NCBI GenBank assembly: GCA_039986595.1
Contig: JBDWQJ010000005.1
Coordinates: forward strand, 124,001-188,000
Direction of reading: 5' to 3'
Source of the DNA: Lentilitoribacter sp039986595
Lineage (GTDB): Bacteria; Pseudomonadota; Alphaproteobacteria; Rhizobiales; Rhizobiaceae
Length of the DNA: 64,000 nt
Both the position numbers and the translations under genes were made by a program. Positions within the stretch are counted from its first letter, which is position 1. Every line of letters starts with the position of its first letter. The notes below the pieces were generated by a model. It worked only from the letters and a program-made list of their open reading frames with translations, made no database searches and had not been told where the DNA came from. Below are positions 42,746-51,014 of this stretch, one piece after another.

Positions 42746-42829
42746 CAAGCCCAAAAGGGCACATGAATAATAAGCCGAAAATCGGCAAACACCCTTCGGG
42801 GAACAAGCAAATAAAGACCAAAAATGGTC
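42645..42829 (+). ncRNA. Structured 5' leader: array of eight short hairpins upstream of the Sel1 gene
   Basis: Eight consecutive stem-loops are separated by A-rich single strands. (1) 42645-42661 GCGCTG/CAGTGC. (2) 42668-42680 GAAC/GTTC, GAAAA loop. (3) 42695-42709 AGCTC/GAGCT. (4) 42722-42739 CCCACT/AGTGGG. (5) 42749-42760 GCCC/GGGC, AAAA loop. (6) 42774-42786 GCCGA/TCGGC. (7) 42792-42801 CCC/GGG closed by a TTCG tetraloop. (8) 42816-42829 GACCA/TGGTC, AAAA loop. Stems are perfect apart from one G-T in the first. They end 21 bases before the Sel1 ATG. I know no Rfam family matching this; a structured leader or a separate small RNA is inferred. Confidence 0.65.
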
Positions 42830-42849
42830 AACATGACAGGGATTATTAA
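42763..42849 (+). CDS. Possible 28-residue upstream peptide coupled to the Sel1 gene
   Basis: ATG at 42763, 3 bases after AGGGC, reads MNNKPKIGKHPSGNKQIKTK... to TAA at 42847-42849. One base later the Sel1 ATG begins (TAA-A-ATG), the classic geometry for translational coupling or reinitiation. The peptide is Lys/Asn/Gln-rich and lies across hairpins 6-8. It may be a regulatory leader peptide or a chance frame. Confidence 0.35.
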   Translation: MNNKPKIGKHPSGNKQIKTKNGQHDRDY

Positions 42850-42850
42850 A

Positions 42851-43117
42851 ATGGCACGTTTTGAAATTACAGATATGAACAACCCAATGATTGCAGGTGA
42901 AGTTCGCGCAGACATTTTGTGCGATATGGGCCTTATGTATGCAACAGGCAGAGAATGCGCTGTCGATATGATTGCAGCTCATAAATGGCTTAACATTGCC
43001 GCGATCAAAGGTTCAGAACGCGCAGCAGCTCTTCGCGCAGAATTGACGAGCACAATGTCAAAATCTGAAATTGCGAAAGCTCTTCGTGAAGCTCGTGAAT
43101 GGATGACAATGCACTAA
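42851..43117 (+). CDS. Small Sel1-repeat protein, conserved in alphaproteobacteria
   Basis: 88 residues starting MARFEITDMNNPM behind AGGG. Segments VRADILCDMGLMYATGRECAVD and MIAAHKWLNIAAIKGSERAAALRAEL form Sel1-like helical hairpins; the tail KALREAREWMTMH is strongly conserved in rhizobial homologues I recall. There is no signal peptide, so it is cytoplasmic. Function unknown; Sel1 repeats mediate protein-protein contacts. Its mRNA leader is exceptionally structured. A bidirectional terminator follows. Confidence 0.88.
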   Translation: MARFEITDMNNPMIAGEVRADILCDMGLMYATGRECAVDMIAAHKWLNIAAIKGSERAAALRAELTSTMSKSEIAKALREAREWMTMH

Positions 43118-43139
43118 GCATTGGAAATACATTAAAAAT

Positions 43140-43180
43140 ACCCTTGCCGACATCTATTCCTCCCAGATGAACGCAAGGGT
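43140..43180. terminator. Bidirectional terminator between the Sel1 and aminotransferase genes
   Basis: ACCCTTGC and GCAAGGGT, with an inner CATCT/AGATG pairing, form an extended stem. TTATTTTTATT follows on the plus strand and ATTTTTAAT on the minus strand, so it can serve both convergent genes. Confidence 0.8.
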
Positions 43181-43185
43181 TATTT

Positions 43186-44292
43186 TTATTCAGATAGAAT
43201 ATCTTTCAGCGCAACTTCAAACTGATCGATCTCTTCATCAGGTCCAACGCTAACACGAATACATCTATCCAAAGGCGCTACACCCGGCATACGTACAAAT
43301 ATGCCACGATCCATCAATTCTTTTAGAATAAAGCGCGCATAATCGCCATCACGACCGCAATCAATTGTCACAAAATTTGTTGCAGATGGTATGCTTTTAA
43401 ATCCATGGGATCGCGCAATATCAACAATTTTTTGTCGAGAATTGGAAATCAATTCCAGCACGCTAGATAACCACTTATCATCCTTCATAGCTGCAACTGC
43501 AGCCTTTTGCGATAATCGCGACATGCCAAAATGATTGCGTACACGATCAAACATCAAAATCGTATCAGGGTGGCCAATCGCATAGCCAACACGTAAACCC
43601 GCTAAGCCATATGCCTTTGAAAAGGTACGCATCCGTAAGACATTCGGCATATCTAAGAACTCATCCAAGGCAGGCACGGCTTCATAAGGCGCCATCTCAA
43701 CATAAGCTTCGTCCAAAACCAGCATTGTGCTTGATGGAAGTGCGTTTGCAAATTTGATGATTTCGTTGCTAGACCACCATGTTCCCATCGGATTATCCGG
43801 ATTGGCAAAATAAACTAATGCCGCATTCATCTCACGCACTTTAGCAAGCAACGCATCTAAATCTTCACGGTCTTGCTTGTACGGCACCGTATGAAGCTGC
43901 CCACCAAAGCCATTGACATGAAAATTAAATGTTGGATATGCCCCAATAGATGTCACAACGGCGATATCTGGCTCACAAATCATTCGCGCAACCAGTCCCA
44001 ACAGACCATCAATCCCCTCACCGATAACAAGATTGTTGAAATCGACCTTTAATTTGCCGCTGATAACGTTCTTAAGATCAAAGCTCTCCGGATCACCATA
44101 ACGCCAGGAGAGATGCGCTTCGTCCTCGATTGTTTTTTGAACAAGAGGCGAAAACCCAAAGCCATTTTCATTGGCTCCAATGCGCGCATTAAACAATGTA
44201 CCGCTGGCGCGTTCAGATGTTTCAGGACCAACAAAAGGAACACTTGCCGGCAATGACTGAACCCGCGGTGTAAAACTTTTAAATCCTGTCAT
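43186..44292 (-). CDS. PLP-dependent aminotransferase, histidinol-phosphate/aromatic type
   Basis: 368 residues of fold-type I, HisC-like. IGANENGFGFSP and the YFANPDNPMGTWW segment are substrate/PLP contacts, VLDEAYVEMAP holds the PLP-ring Asp, and the Schiff-base Lys (about 225) is in RTFSKAYGLAGLRVGYAIG. The last 15 residues carry the substrate Arg in CIRVSVG. It lies outside any his operon, so a role as aromatic or alternative histidinol-phosphate aminotransferase is equally possible. Confidence 0.88.
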   Translation of the reverse strand: MTGFKSFTPRVQSLPASVPFVGPETSERASGTLFNARIGANENGFGFSPLVQKTIEDEAHLSWRYGDPESFDLKNVISGKLKVDFNNLVIGEGIDGLLGLVARMICEPDIAVVTSIGAYPTFNFHVNGFGGQLHTVPYKQDREDLDALLAKVREMNAALVYFANPDNPMGTWWSSNEIIKFANALPSSTMLVLDEAYVEMAPYEAVPALDEFLDMPNVLRMRTFSKAYGLAGLRVGYAIGHPDTILMFDRVRNHFGMSRLSQKAAVAAMKDDKWLSSVLELISNSRQKIVDIARSHGFKSIPSATNFVTIDCGRDGDYARFILKELMDRGIFVRMPGVAPLDRCIRVSVGPDEEIDQFEVALKDILSE

Positions 44293-44391
44293 AACAATCG
44301 CCTTTCTGTGTTTTGTCAGAATTATCCATTTGCGCTTTCAATGGCAAGGATTTACGTTTGGCATCTACCCCCGAATAACAAAGTTCTCCAA

Positions 44392-45348
44392 ATGCCTCCA
44401 TATATTGAAACAATTCTGTACATCTTTTCCCTCATTGGTTTGGGATATATTGCCGTTGCCACAAAATATCTAAAGCCAGAAATTGGCGAAGGTCTCACCA
44501 GCTTCATCTATAATGTTGGCGTACCGCTCTTACTGTTCAAAAACATCTTGAACGCAGATTTTGGCTCCGGCGAAGTTTTGGTGATCTGGGCGGTTTATTT
44601 CAGCGCTGGACTTGTTGTCTGGACGTTATCTCACTTGGTCGTTCAATTCGTCTTTGGCAGGGACACAAGAGCCGGAGTGGTTGCGGGTGTTACAGGTGCG
44701 TTTTCAAACTGTGTATTGGTTGGAATACCATTTATTACAGGTGTTTATGGCGAAGAAGGCGTGGCGATTTTATCAAAAATCTTAACCATTCATTTGCCCG
44801 TTATGCTAGCTGCCACAATCATTCAATTTGAATGGGCAAGCCGAAGAGATGGCGCTGTTGAAACCGAAATCAATTTCAACGGTGTTTTGAAGAAATTTCT
44901 AAAACAACTGCTCTCCAACCCTCTAGTTTTGGGTATTCTTGCAGGATTTGTTGTCAAAATGCTCGCCGTAAACCCGCCACCTCTTGCGGACAGATTGATT
45001 GAAAGCATTAGCGCAACAGTTGGTCCGTTAGCACTATTTGCTGTTGGCATGGCAACACGGCGATACGGGGTTTCAGGTCAAATACCACCTGCATTGGTGC
45101 TCGTATCGTTTAAACTCATGCTCATGCCGGCCATAGTTTTAGGGCTTTCACTTGTGTTCGGTGTTCCTGAATTTACAACACGTGTGCTTGTATCAATTGC
45201 AGCTCTGCCTGTGGGCATCAACTCATGGGTCGTTGCGCAGCAATTTGGAACTGGTCAGCGTTTAGCTGCAACATCGATCACAATCGGTACAGCGACCGCC
45301 GTATTATCAACTGGCCTATGGCTGCTCATATGCGACCTCATATTCTAA
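44392..45348 (+). CDS. AEC family transporter (auxin efflux carrier-like)
   Basis: 318 residues with about ten hydrophobic spans in two five-helix halves: YIETILYIFSLIGLGYIAV opens the first, and LVLGILAGFVVKMLAVNPPPLADRLIESIS the second. AFSNCVLVGIPFITGVYGEEG and NSWVVAQQFGTGQRLAATSI are the conserved crossing loops. Start MPPYIET at 44392 chosen; the frame extends upstream but without similarity. AEC carriers export organic or amino-acid anions; substrate unknown. Confidence 0.88.
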   Translation: MPPYIETILYIFSLIGLGYIAVATKYLKPEIGEGLTSFIYNVGVPLLLFKNILNADFGSGEVLVIWAVYFSAGLVVWTLSHLVVQFVFGRDTRAGVVAGVTGAFSNCVLVGIPFITGVYGEEGVAILSKILTIHLPVMLAATIIQFEWASRRDGAVETEINFNGVLKKFLKQLLSNPLVLGILAGFVVKMLAVNPPPLADRLIESISATVGPLALFAVGMATRRYGVSGQIPPALVLVSFKLMLMPAIVLGLSLVFGVPEFTTRVLVSIAALPVGINSWVVAQQFGTGQRLAATSITIGTATAVLSTGLWLLICDLIF

Positions 45349-45364
45349 TTGGGAGTAATGCTTA

Positions 45365-46246
45365 ATGATTTCTGGATTTGAAAACAAAACTATCAACGCT
45401 TCTGAGCTTAATCTCGCGACTTGGTCGAAAGGTAACGGCACACCGATTCTTTTGCTGCATGGTTACCCGCAATCATCTTATATGTGGCGGTATATCGCGC
45501 CAGAACTTGCCAAAACACATCAAGTTATTCTCGTTGACTTGCCCGGTTATGGCGAGAGTGAAGGTCCAAAACCAGATGAAGCAAATTACGCTTATAGCAA
45601 GCGCAATCTCGCTAAAATCCTTGTGGAATTAATGACCAAGCTTGGGCATGAAAAATTCCAAGTTTTGGGGCATGACCGTGGCGCGCGTGTCGGTTTTCGC
45701 ATGTGCTTGGATTTTCCTAATAAAGTCACAGCCTATTGCGCACTTGATATCGTTCCAACCTTGTCTGTGTGGGATAATATGGACTGGAAGAACGCAATGG
45801 GCACTTATCATTGGCCTTTCTTAGCGCAGCCAGCTCCAATGCCAGAAACATTAATTGGTGCGGAACCAGATCATTATATGGAACATATTTTTGCGCGATG
45901 GGCTGACGATAAATCGCAACTCACGCCAGAATCAATTGAGAAATATAAATCTCAATTTAGATCAAATAATGTGATCGCCGCATCCTGCGCCGATTATCGA
46001 TCCGGTGCGACAACAGATGTTGAACACGACCGCGAAGATCAGAAAAAGGGTTCGAAAATTCTATGTCCGGTTTTAGTCATTTACGGCAGTGGATTTTTGA
46101 AAAATATGGCCGATGCCCCACGTAAAGAGTGGGAGCCTTGGGCAGATAACCTTCAAGATTTGCAGCTATCTTGTGGGCATTTTGTTGCCGAAGAAGCGCC
46201 TGAAGAATGCATTCCTGCGATTTTAGAATTCTTTAAGCATAATTAA
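45365..46246 (+). CDS. Alpha/beta hydrolase, haloacetate dehalogenase-like
   Basis: 293 residues. HGYPQSSYMWR is the oxyanion region and GHDRGARVG carries an Asp104 nucleophile followed by Arg105 and Arg108, the pattern of fluoroacetate dehalogenases. His149-Trp150 (YHWPFL) match the halide-pocket pair and the catalytic His272 is in CGHFVAEEAPEE. Epoxide hydrolases share part of this pattern but lack the Arg pair. Starts 16 bases after the transporter gene, so the two may be co-transcribed for import and use of a haloacid; that link is inference. Confidence 0.8.
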   Translation: MISGFENKTINASELNLATWSKGNGTPILLLHGYPQSSYMWRYIAPELAKTHQVILVDLPGYGESEGPKPDEANYAYSKRNLAKILVELMTKLGHEKFQVLGHDRGARVGFRMCLDFPNKVTAYCALDIVPTLSVWDNMDWKNAMGTYHWPFLAQPAPMPETLIGAEPDHYMEHIFARWADDKSQLTPESIEKYKSQFRSNNVIAASCADYRSGATTDVEHDREDQKKGSKILCPVLVIYGSGFLKNMADAPRKEWEPWADNLQDLQLSCGHFVAEEAPEECIPAILEFFKHN

Positions 46247-46338
46247 ACTCAAAATCGCAAAATACTAAAACAATTAAGACGTATCGTGTCTAATGTTGAT
46301 CAGCACATAAATGCTGGGCATCATTAGGAAGCAGCGAC

Positions 46339-46950
46339 ATGACCGGACGTAAATTATTTCAAATTCTCAAACCGCTTATCACGGTATTGAACGCACTTTT
46401 TGCTGTTTTACCGCGGTTTTTATTCAAAATGACATGGCCAATCTTAGAGCTAATGCCGTGGAAATTAGGCATTTTGATGCGTTATCTTTGGGCAAAACGT
46501 CTCGCAAAATCATGCGGTGAAAATGTCCTCTTCGAAACCGGAGTTCGCATAACCTATTGGGAAGAAATCGAATTTGGCGACAATGTTGCGATTTTTGAAA
46601 CCTGTTATCTTGATGGCAAAGGTGGCATCAAAATTGGCGACAATGTTTCAATTGCGCACCAAACATCTCTCATTAGCTTTGACTTTGACATTGATAATGC
46701 TGATGGACCGCTGAAATACGCGCCTATTCGTAAAAAACAGATCATTATCGGCGAAGATGCATTAATTTTCTCAGGTGTACGTATCTTGGCGGGTGCTAAT
46801 CTTGCACCAAAAACAGTAATTGCAGCCAATGCAGTCGTTAAAGAGGGTAACTATGAGAGCGGCATCTATGCTGGCATGCCTGCAAAAAAGAAGCGTTCAT
46901 TTGACAAAACCATTGAAGCAAAAGTGGACACCAAATCGAAAGCTGCATAG
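46339..46950 (+). CDS. Hexapeptide-repeat (left-handed beta-helix) acyltransferase
   Basis: 203 residues. The N-terminal 65 residues contain hydrophobic segments; from about 70 on come hexapeptide turns: NVLFETGVRITYWEEIEFGDNVAIFETCYLDGKGG, IKIGDNVSIAH and ILAGANLAPKTVIAANAVV. This is the O-acetyltransferase fold of the WbbJ/LacA type; acceptor probably a surface saccharide, but not determinable. Basic C-terminus (KKKRSFDKT). Confidence 0.83.
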   Translation: MTGRKLFQILKPLITVLNALFAVLPRFLFKMTWPILELMPWKLGILMRYLWAKRLAKSCGENVLFETGVRITYWEEIEFGDNVAIFETCYLDGKGGIKIGDNVSIAHQTSLISFDFDIDNADGPLKYAPIRKKQIIIGEDALIFSGVRILAGANLAPKTVIAANAVVKEGNYESGIYAGMPAKKKRSFDKTIEAKVDTKSKAA

Positions 46951-46975
46951 TTCGAATTATCCCAAACAATAAAAA

Positions 46976-47009
46976 AACGGCTGAAGGTTTTCCTACAGCC
47001 GTTTTTTTT
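46976..47009. terminator. Strong terminator, AACGGCTG/CAGCCGTT
   Basis: An 8-bp perfect stem with a 12-base loop followed by eight T on the plus strand; seven A precede it, so it also works for the convergent etfD gene. Confidence 0.9.
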
Positions 47010-47030
47010 AATCGTAATAATTAGGCTCGA

Positions 47031-48677
47031 TTACATGTTAGGATACATTGGCCCCTCGCCGCCCTGCGGTACCGTCCAGTTGATGTTCTGATTAGGGTCC
47101 TTAATGTCACATGTCTTACAGTGAACGCAGTTTTGTGAGTTAATCACAAAGCTCTGCTTGCCTTCATCCTCAACCCATTCATATACACCGGCAGGGCAAT
47201 ATCTGTTAGATGGCCCATCAAACACATCAAGTTCAGAAGACTTTTGTAAGTCTGCATCACCAAGCTTGAGGTGCACAGGCTGATCTTCATCATGATTAGT
47301 GCTTGATAAGAACACCGAGGACAAACGATCAAAGCTCACTTCACCATCTGGCTTTGGATATTCAATTTTCTTATGCTTGCTAGCGGGTTCAGTACAAGCA
47401 TAATCAGGCTTACCATGCTTCATGGTGCCAAACGGCGACCATTTTATAAGTGTGTTTAACCACATATCCAAACCACCAAGGCCCACACCTATGATAGTGC
47501 CAAACTTAGACCAAAGCGGCTTCACATTGCGCACTTTTTTCAGATCATCACCGATTTGAGAAGAACGCCATTCGTTTTCATACTCAATGATCTCGTCTTG
47601 TTGACGACCTTCAGATAATGCGCTTACGACTTTTTCAGCTGCCAACATACCTGATAGCATCGCATTGTGAGAGCCTTTGATGCGCGGCACGTTCACAAAC
47701 CCAGCAGAACAACCAATCAATGCACCACCTGGGAAGGTAAGCTTAGGCACAGACTGAAAACCACCCTCAGTGATCGCGCGAGCACCATAGGACAAACGTT
47801 TACCGCCCTCAAATGTAGGTTTGATCGTTGGATGCGTTTTAAATCTTTGGAACTCTTCAAATGGCGACAAGTATGGGTTTTTGTAGTTCAAGTGAATAAC
47901 AAACCCAACAGCAACCATATTATCTTCAAGGTGATAGAGGAAGGTACCGCCACCTGTTTTCATATCAAGCGGCCAGCCAAATGAGTGCTGAACCAACCCT
48001 TGTTTATGATTTTCAGGTTTAACTTCCCATAACTCTTTGATGCCGATACCAAACTTTTGCGGCTCACGATCTGCGCTTAGATCAAACTTATTGATGATCT
48101 GCTTTGCCAATGAGCCGCGCACACCCTCGCCGATAAGAACATATTTGCCCAAGAGCTCCATGCCTGGCTCATGGTTTGGACCTGGCTCACCATCTTTGCC
48201 GATACCCATGTCGCCAGTTGCAACGCCAATAACCGCACCATTATCATCGTATAAAACTTCTGCGGCAGCAAAACCTGGATAAACCTCAACGCCAAGCGCT
48301 TCAGCCTTCTCACCCAACCAGCGGCAAACGTTTCCAAGCGAAACAATATAATTGCCGTGATTATTCATCAAAGGCGGCATGGCAAAATTTGGTAGGCGGA
48401 TCGATCCCGCAGGTCCAAGAACTAGGAAATGATCGTCTTTAACTTCTGTTTTAAATGGATGATCGCTTTCTTCGCGCCAACCCGGCAACAGCTTATCGAC
48501 ACCAACGGGATCAACCACCGCACCTGATAAAATATGAGCGCCAACTTCAGCACCCTTTTCCAAAACCACAACTGACAAGTTTTCATCGAGTTGCTTTAGT
48601 CGAATTGCAGCAGAAAGGCCCGCAGGTCCAGCACCTACGATAACAACATCAAATTCCATGCTCTCGCGCTCAGACAT
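47031..48677 (-). CDS. etfD: Electron transfer flavoprotein-ubiquinone oxidoreductase
   Basis: Membrane-associated FAD/4Fe-4S enzyme passing electrons from ETF to ubiquinone during fatty- and amino-acid oxidation. FAD motif VVIVGAGPAGLSAAIRL at 11-27. Four cluster cysteines are in RYCPAGVYEW and NCVHCKTCDIKDPNQN near the C-terminus. GVGLGGLDMWLN is the membrane-surface helix. 548 residues, normal. etfAB not in the window. Confidence 0.96.
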   Translation of the reverse strand: MSERESMEFDVVIVGAGPAGLSAAIRLKQLDENLSVVVLEKGAEVGAHILSGAVVDPVGVDKLLPGWREESDHPFKTEVKDDHFLVLGPAGSIRLPNFAMPPLMNNHGNYIVSLGNVCRWLGEKAEALGVEVYPGFAAAEVLYDDNGAVIGVATGDMGIGKDGEPGPNHEPGMELLGKYVLIGEGVRGSLAKQIINKFDLSADREPQKFGIGIKELWEVKPENHKQGLVQHSFGWPLDMKTGGGTFLYHLEDNMVAVGFVIHLNYKNPYLSPFEEFQRFKTHPTIKPTFEGGKRLSYGARAITEGGFQSVPKLTFPGGALIGCSAGFVNVPRIKGSHNAMLSGMLAAEKVVSALSEGRQQDEIIEYENEWRSSQIGDDLKKVRNVKPLWSKFGTIIGVGLGGLDMWLNTLIKWSPFGTMKHGKPDYACTEPASKHKKIEYPKPDGEVSFDRLSSVFLSSTNHDEDQPVHLKLGDADLQKSSELDVFDGPSNRYCPAGVYEWVEDEGKQSFVINSQNCVHCKTCDIKDPNQNINWTVPQGGEGPMYPNM

Positions 48678-48966
48678 AATATTACCCTTATCTCTCTGGC
48701 ATTAGAGCCAGTTATATCTCTCATGACACATAAAAATTATATTACGTGCGTAATATCCCCGTAAATTGTTCATAGTACCACCACAATTAAATGTAAAAGC
48801 CAATTTGCTATTGAATAGATTTTTCTGGGGTTTTTTTCATTTCAAAATAGACTAAGAATGAGAGAAATTGTTCAATATCTATACTTGGTGCAATTAATCA
48901 TTGGCTTTTTGTCCGTAGTTCACTATAGCTTCGCGACAAATACGAAAATACATGAGGTTCCATTCC

Positions 48967-49245
48967 GTGTCTGAGACGTTTAACAAAGTTGCAGAAATAA
49001 TTGCTGAAACCAGCGAGATCGACCTAGAAACAATCACACCTGACAGTAATACTGTTGATGATTTGGGTATCGATAGCTTGGACTTTTTGGATATCGTTTT
49101 TGCTATTGATAAAGAATTTGGCATCAAAGTCCCGCTTGAACAGTGGACTCAGGAAATCAATGACGGCAAAGCCAACGCTGAAGATTACTTCATCTTGAAA
49201 AATCTCTGTGGCAAAATTGATGAGTTAAGAGCTGCAAAAGACTAA
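48967..49245 (+). CDS. acpXL: Acyl carrier protein AcpXL for lipid A very-long-chain fatty acid
   Basis: Carries the growing C26-C28 chain. DDLGIDSLDFLDIVFAID contains the phosphopantetheine Ser37, and VPLEQWTQEINDGKA and NLCGKIDELRAAK are AcpXL-specific extensions. The start is GTG at 48967, 9 bases after GAGG: this makes the protein 92 residues and aligns its N-terminus with known AcpXL. The ATG at 48952 lies inside the ribosome site region. First gene of the six-gene operon. Confidence 0.95.
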   Translation: MSETFNKVAEIIAETSEIDLETITPDSNTVDDLGIDSLDFLDIVFAIDKEFGIKVPLEQWTQEINDGKANAEDYFILKNLCGKIDELRAAKD

Positions 49246-49274
49246 TTTAAAACGTTTGCTTCAGGTCTAACACA

Positions 49275-49763
49275 ATGCTTTTAGAATATTTTCAAATGCT
49301 TGATCACGTGCAGAGCATAGACTTTGCTGATCAAAGCATTGTGGTTAAATCTGTTGTCCCAGAAAAAAGCCCTATTTTTGAGGGTCACTTTCCCGGCATG
49401 CCTTTAATGCCGGGTGTTCTTCTGATCGAAAGCATGGCTCAGGCATCAGGAATTTTATATATGGCACTGTCCGAATTTAAGGTCATGCCATTTTTAATGT
49501 CAGTCGATACCGCCAAAATGCGTCAGTTTGTAAACCCTTCCGAAACGCTTGAAATTAATTCAAAAATTGAACATGAAGGTTCAGGCTTTGTTGTTTCTAA
49601 ATGCTCCATCACAGTTGATGGCAAGCGCGTTTGCAATAGCCAACTCAAATTTGCCACTCGTTCATTTGACGAGGTGCCAACTCTTGAGCATATTATGGAG
49701 CTAGCGGAGAGAGTTAGCCTGCAAGATGCGATCGATACATATAAAGCTGGCGTGCAATCTTAA
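49275..49763 (+). CDS. fabZ: 3-Hydroxyacyl-ACP dehydratase (FabZ-type) of the VLCFA cluster
   Basis: Hot-dog fold dehydratase for each elongation cycle. Catalytic His38 is in FEGHFPGMPLMPGVLLIESMA, with Glu52 in the following helix. The 162 residues include a C-terminal extension (ELAERVSLQDAIDTYK) seen in the XL form. 30 bases after acpXL. Confidence 0.92.
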   Translation: MLLEYFQMLDHVQSIDFADQSIVVKSVVPEKSPIFEGHFPGMPLMPGVLLIESMAQASGILYMALSEFKVMPFLMSVDTAKMRQFVNPSETLEINSKIEHEGSGFVVSKCSITVDGKRVCNSQLKFATRSFDEVPTLEHIMELAERVSLQDAIDTYKAGVQS

Positions 49764-49786
49764 AATTCACACATAGGGAAACCTTG

Positions 49787-50986
49787 ATGAATACGAAAAG
49801 CAAGAATGATGTTGTCATCACGGGCATAGGGCTTGTCACGTCCCTAGGTGTTGGTGTGAAAGCACACGAAGAGCTGCTTAATGGCTCCAACCCGATTACA
49901 CCTGTGATCAATGACCAACTTATTCCGCCCTATCCGCTCCATCCAATGCCCGAAATTGATTGGAATGATCAAATTCCGCGCCGTGGTGATCAGCGTCAGA
50001 TGGGCAATTGGCAAAAGCTTGGTGTGTATGCCGCAGGACTTGCGCTTGATGATGCAGGGTTCAAGGACGACGCAGACGGTTGTTCAACCATGGACATGAT
50101 TGTATGCGGTGGTGGCGGTGAGCGCGATTCAGATGTTGATACCATCATCATCGAAGAATCGCTTAAGCGAAACGACAAAGACGTTTTGTTGAATGAAAAA
50201 CTTCGCACCGAAGTTCGACCTACTTTGTTTTTATCCCAGTTATCAAACCTGTTAGCTGGCAACATTTCTATCGTTCACAAAGTTACAGGATCATCTCGCA
50301 CTTTCATGGGTGAAGAAGGCTCAGGCGTTTCTGCAATTGAAACAGCCGTTGCCCGCATTCAAGCAGGTTCATCCACCCATTGCCTCGTTGGCGGTGCATT
50401 TGTCGCCGAACGCGAAGATTATCTTTATGTCATAGAAGCGATTAATGCGCTGGAAACATCGCCCGCGCGCCCTGTTTGGCAGCGCGATGACGAGCGCGGT
50501 ATTGTGTTCGGATCCGCCGGCGTATTCTTGGTTTTAGAATCAAAAGAACATGCAATTGCGCGTGGCGCTAAAATATATGTCACAATTGATGGCGTTCTTG
50601 GCGATGCAGGCTCACGAGACGAAGCATCATTTGCAAAACGTATGGCTAAACTCAACAGTGATTTAAATATCTCAGATGAGGCTAATACGCTTGTTTTATC
50701 AGGAACAAGTGGCCGTAGTCAGGCAATGCAATTTGAAAAAGACTATTTAAAAGCACATCATTCTAATGGCACGGTTCGAACAACTAGTGCTATCTTCGGC
50801 CATGCATTGGAAGCACAATTTCCCTTAGGGTTAGCACTCGGTGCTATTGCGCTTAAAAATGGTTCGCAATTTGCACCTTTTGCTAAAGATATGGACGCAC
50901 CAATGTCGCAAAACGCGACAAAAGCGGTCATCACAAGCGTAGGTCATCACCGCTCAGAAGGCTTGGCAACATTGTCAAAGGCTTAG
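49787..50986 (+). CDS. Ketosynthase-like protein FabF2XL with Glu in place of the nucleophile Cys
   Basis: 399 residues with the thiolase/KS fold (VVITGIGLVTSLGVG; VGGAFVAE; GSAGVFLVLES). A gap-free hand alignment of NLLAGNISIVHKVTGSSRTF... to E. coli FabF puts Glu177 at the nucleophile Cys position (TFMGEEGSGVSA). The first active-site His becomes Ser (LSGTSG), and only the second remains (FGHALEAQ, His339). It cannot condense by the standard mechanism. By analogy with polyketide chain-length factors, it likely partners the intact ketosynthase encoded 28 bases downstream. Start ATG at 49787 follows AGGGA. Confidence 0.85.
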   Translation: MNTKSKNDVVITGIGLVTSLGVGVKAHEELLNGSNPITPVINDQLIPPYPLHPMPEIDWNDQIPRRGDQRQMGNWQKLGVYAAGLALDDAGFKDDADGCSTMDMIVCGGGGERDSDVDTIIIEESLKRNDKDVLLNEKLRTEVRPTLFLSQLSNLLAGNISIVHKVTGSSRTFMGEEGSGVSAIETAVARIQAGSSTHCLVGGAFVAEREDYLYVIEAINALETSPARPVWQRDDERGIVFGSAGVFLVLESKEHAIARGAKIYVTIDGVLGDAGSRDEASFAKRMAKLNSDLNISDEANTLVLSGTSGRSQAMQFEKDYLKAHHSNGTVRTTSAIFGHALEAQFPLGLALGAIALKNGSQFAPFAKDMDAPMSQNATKAVITSVGHHRSEGLATLSKA

Positions 50987-51014
50987 GCGAAAAGTGTAAG
51001 GTAAGGAAATTCAT

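Noticed and set aside
42645..42829. Possible CRISPR or direct-repeat array
   Set aside because: The hairpins do not share sequence with each other and lack constant spacers; only the architecture repeats.
42701..42982. 93-codon frame on the minus strand over the hairpin leader and Sel1 start
   Set aside because: It overlaps the conserved Sel1 gene and the structured leader, has no ribosome site, and its His/Cys-rich product looks like antisense translation.
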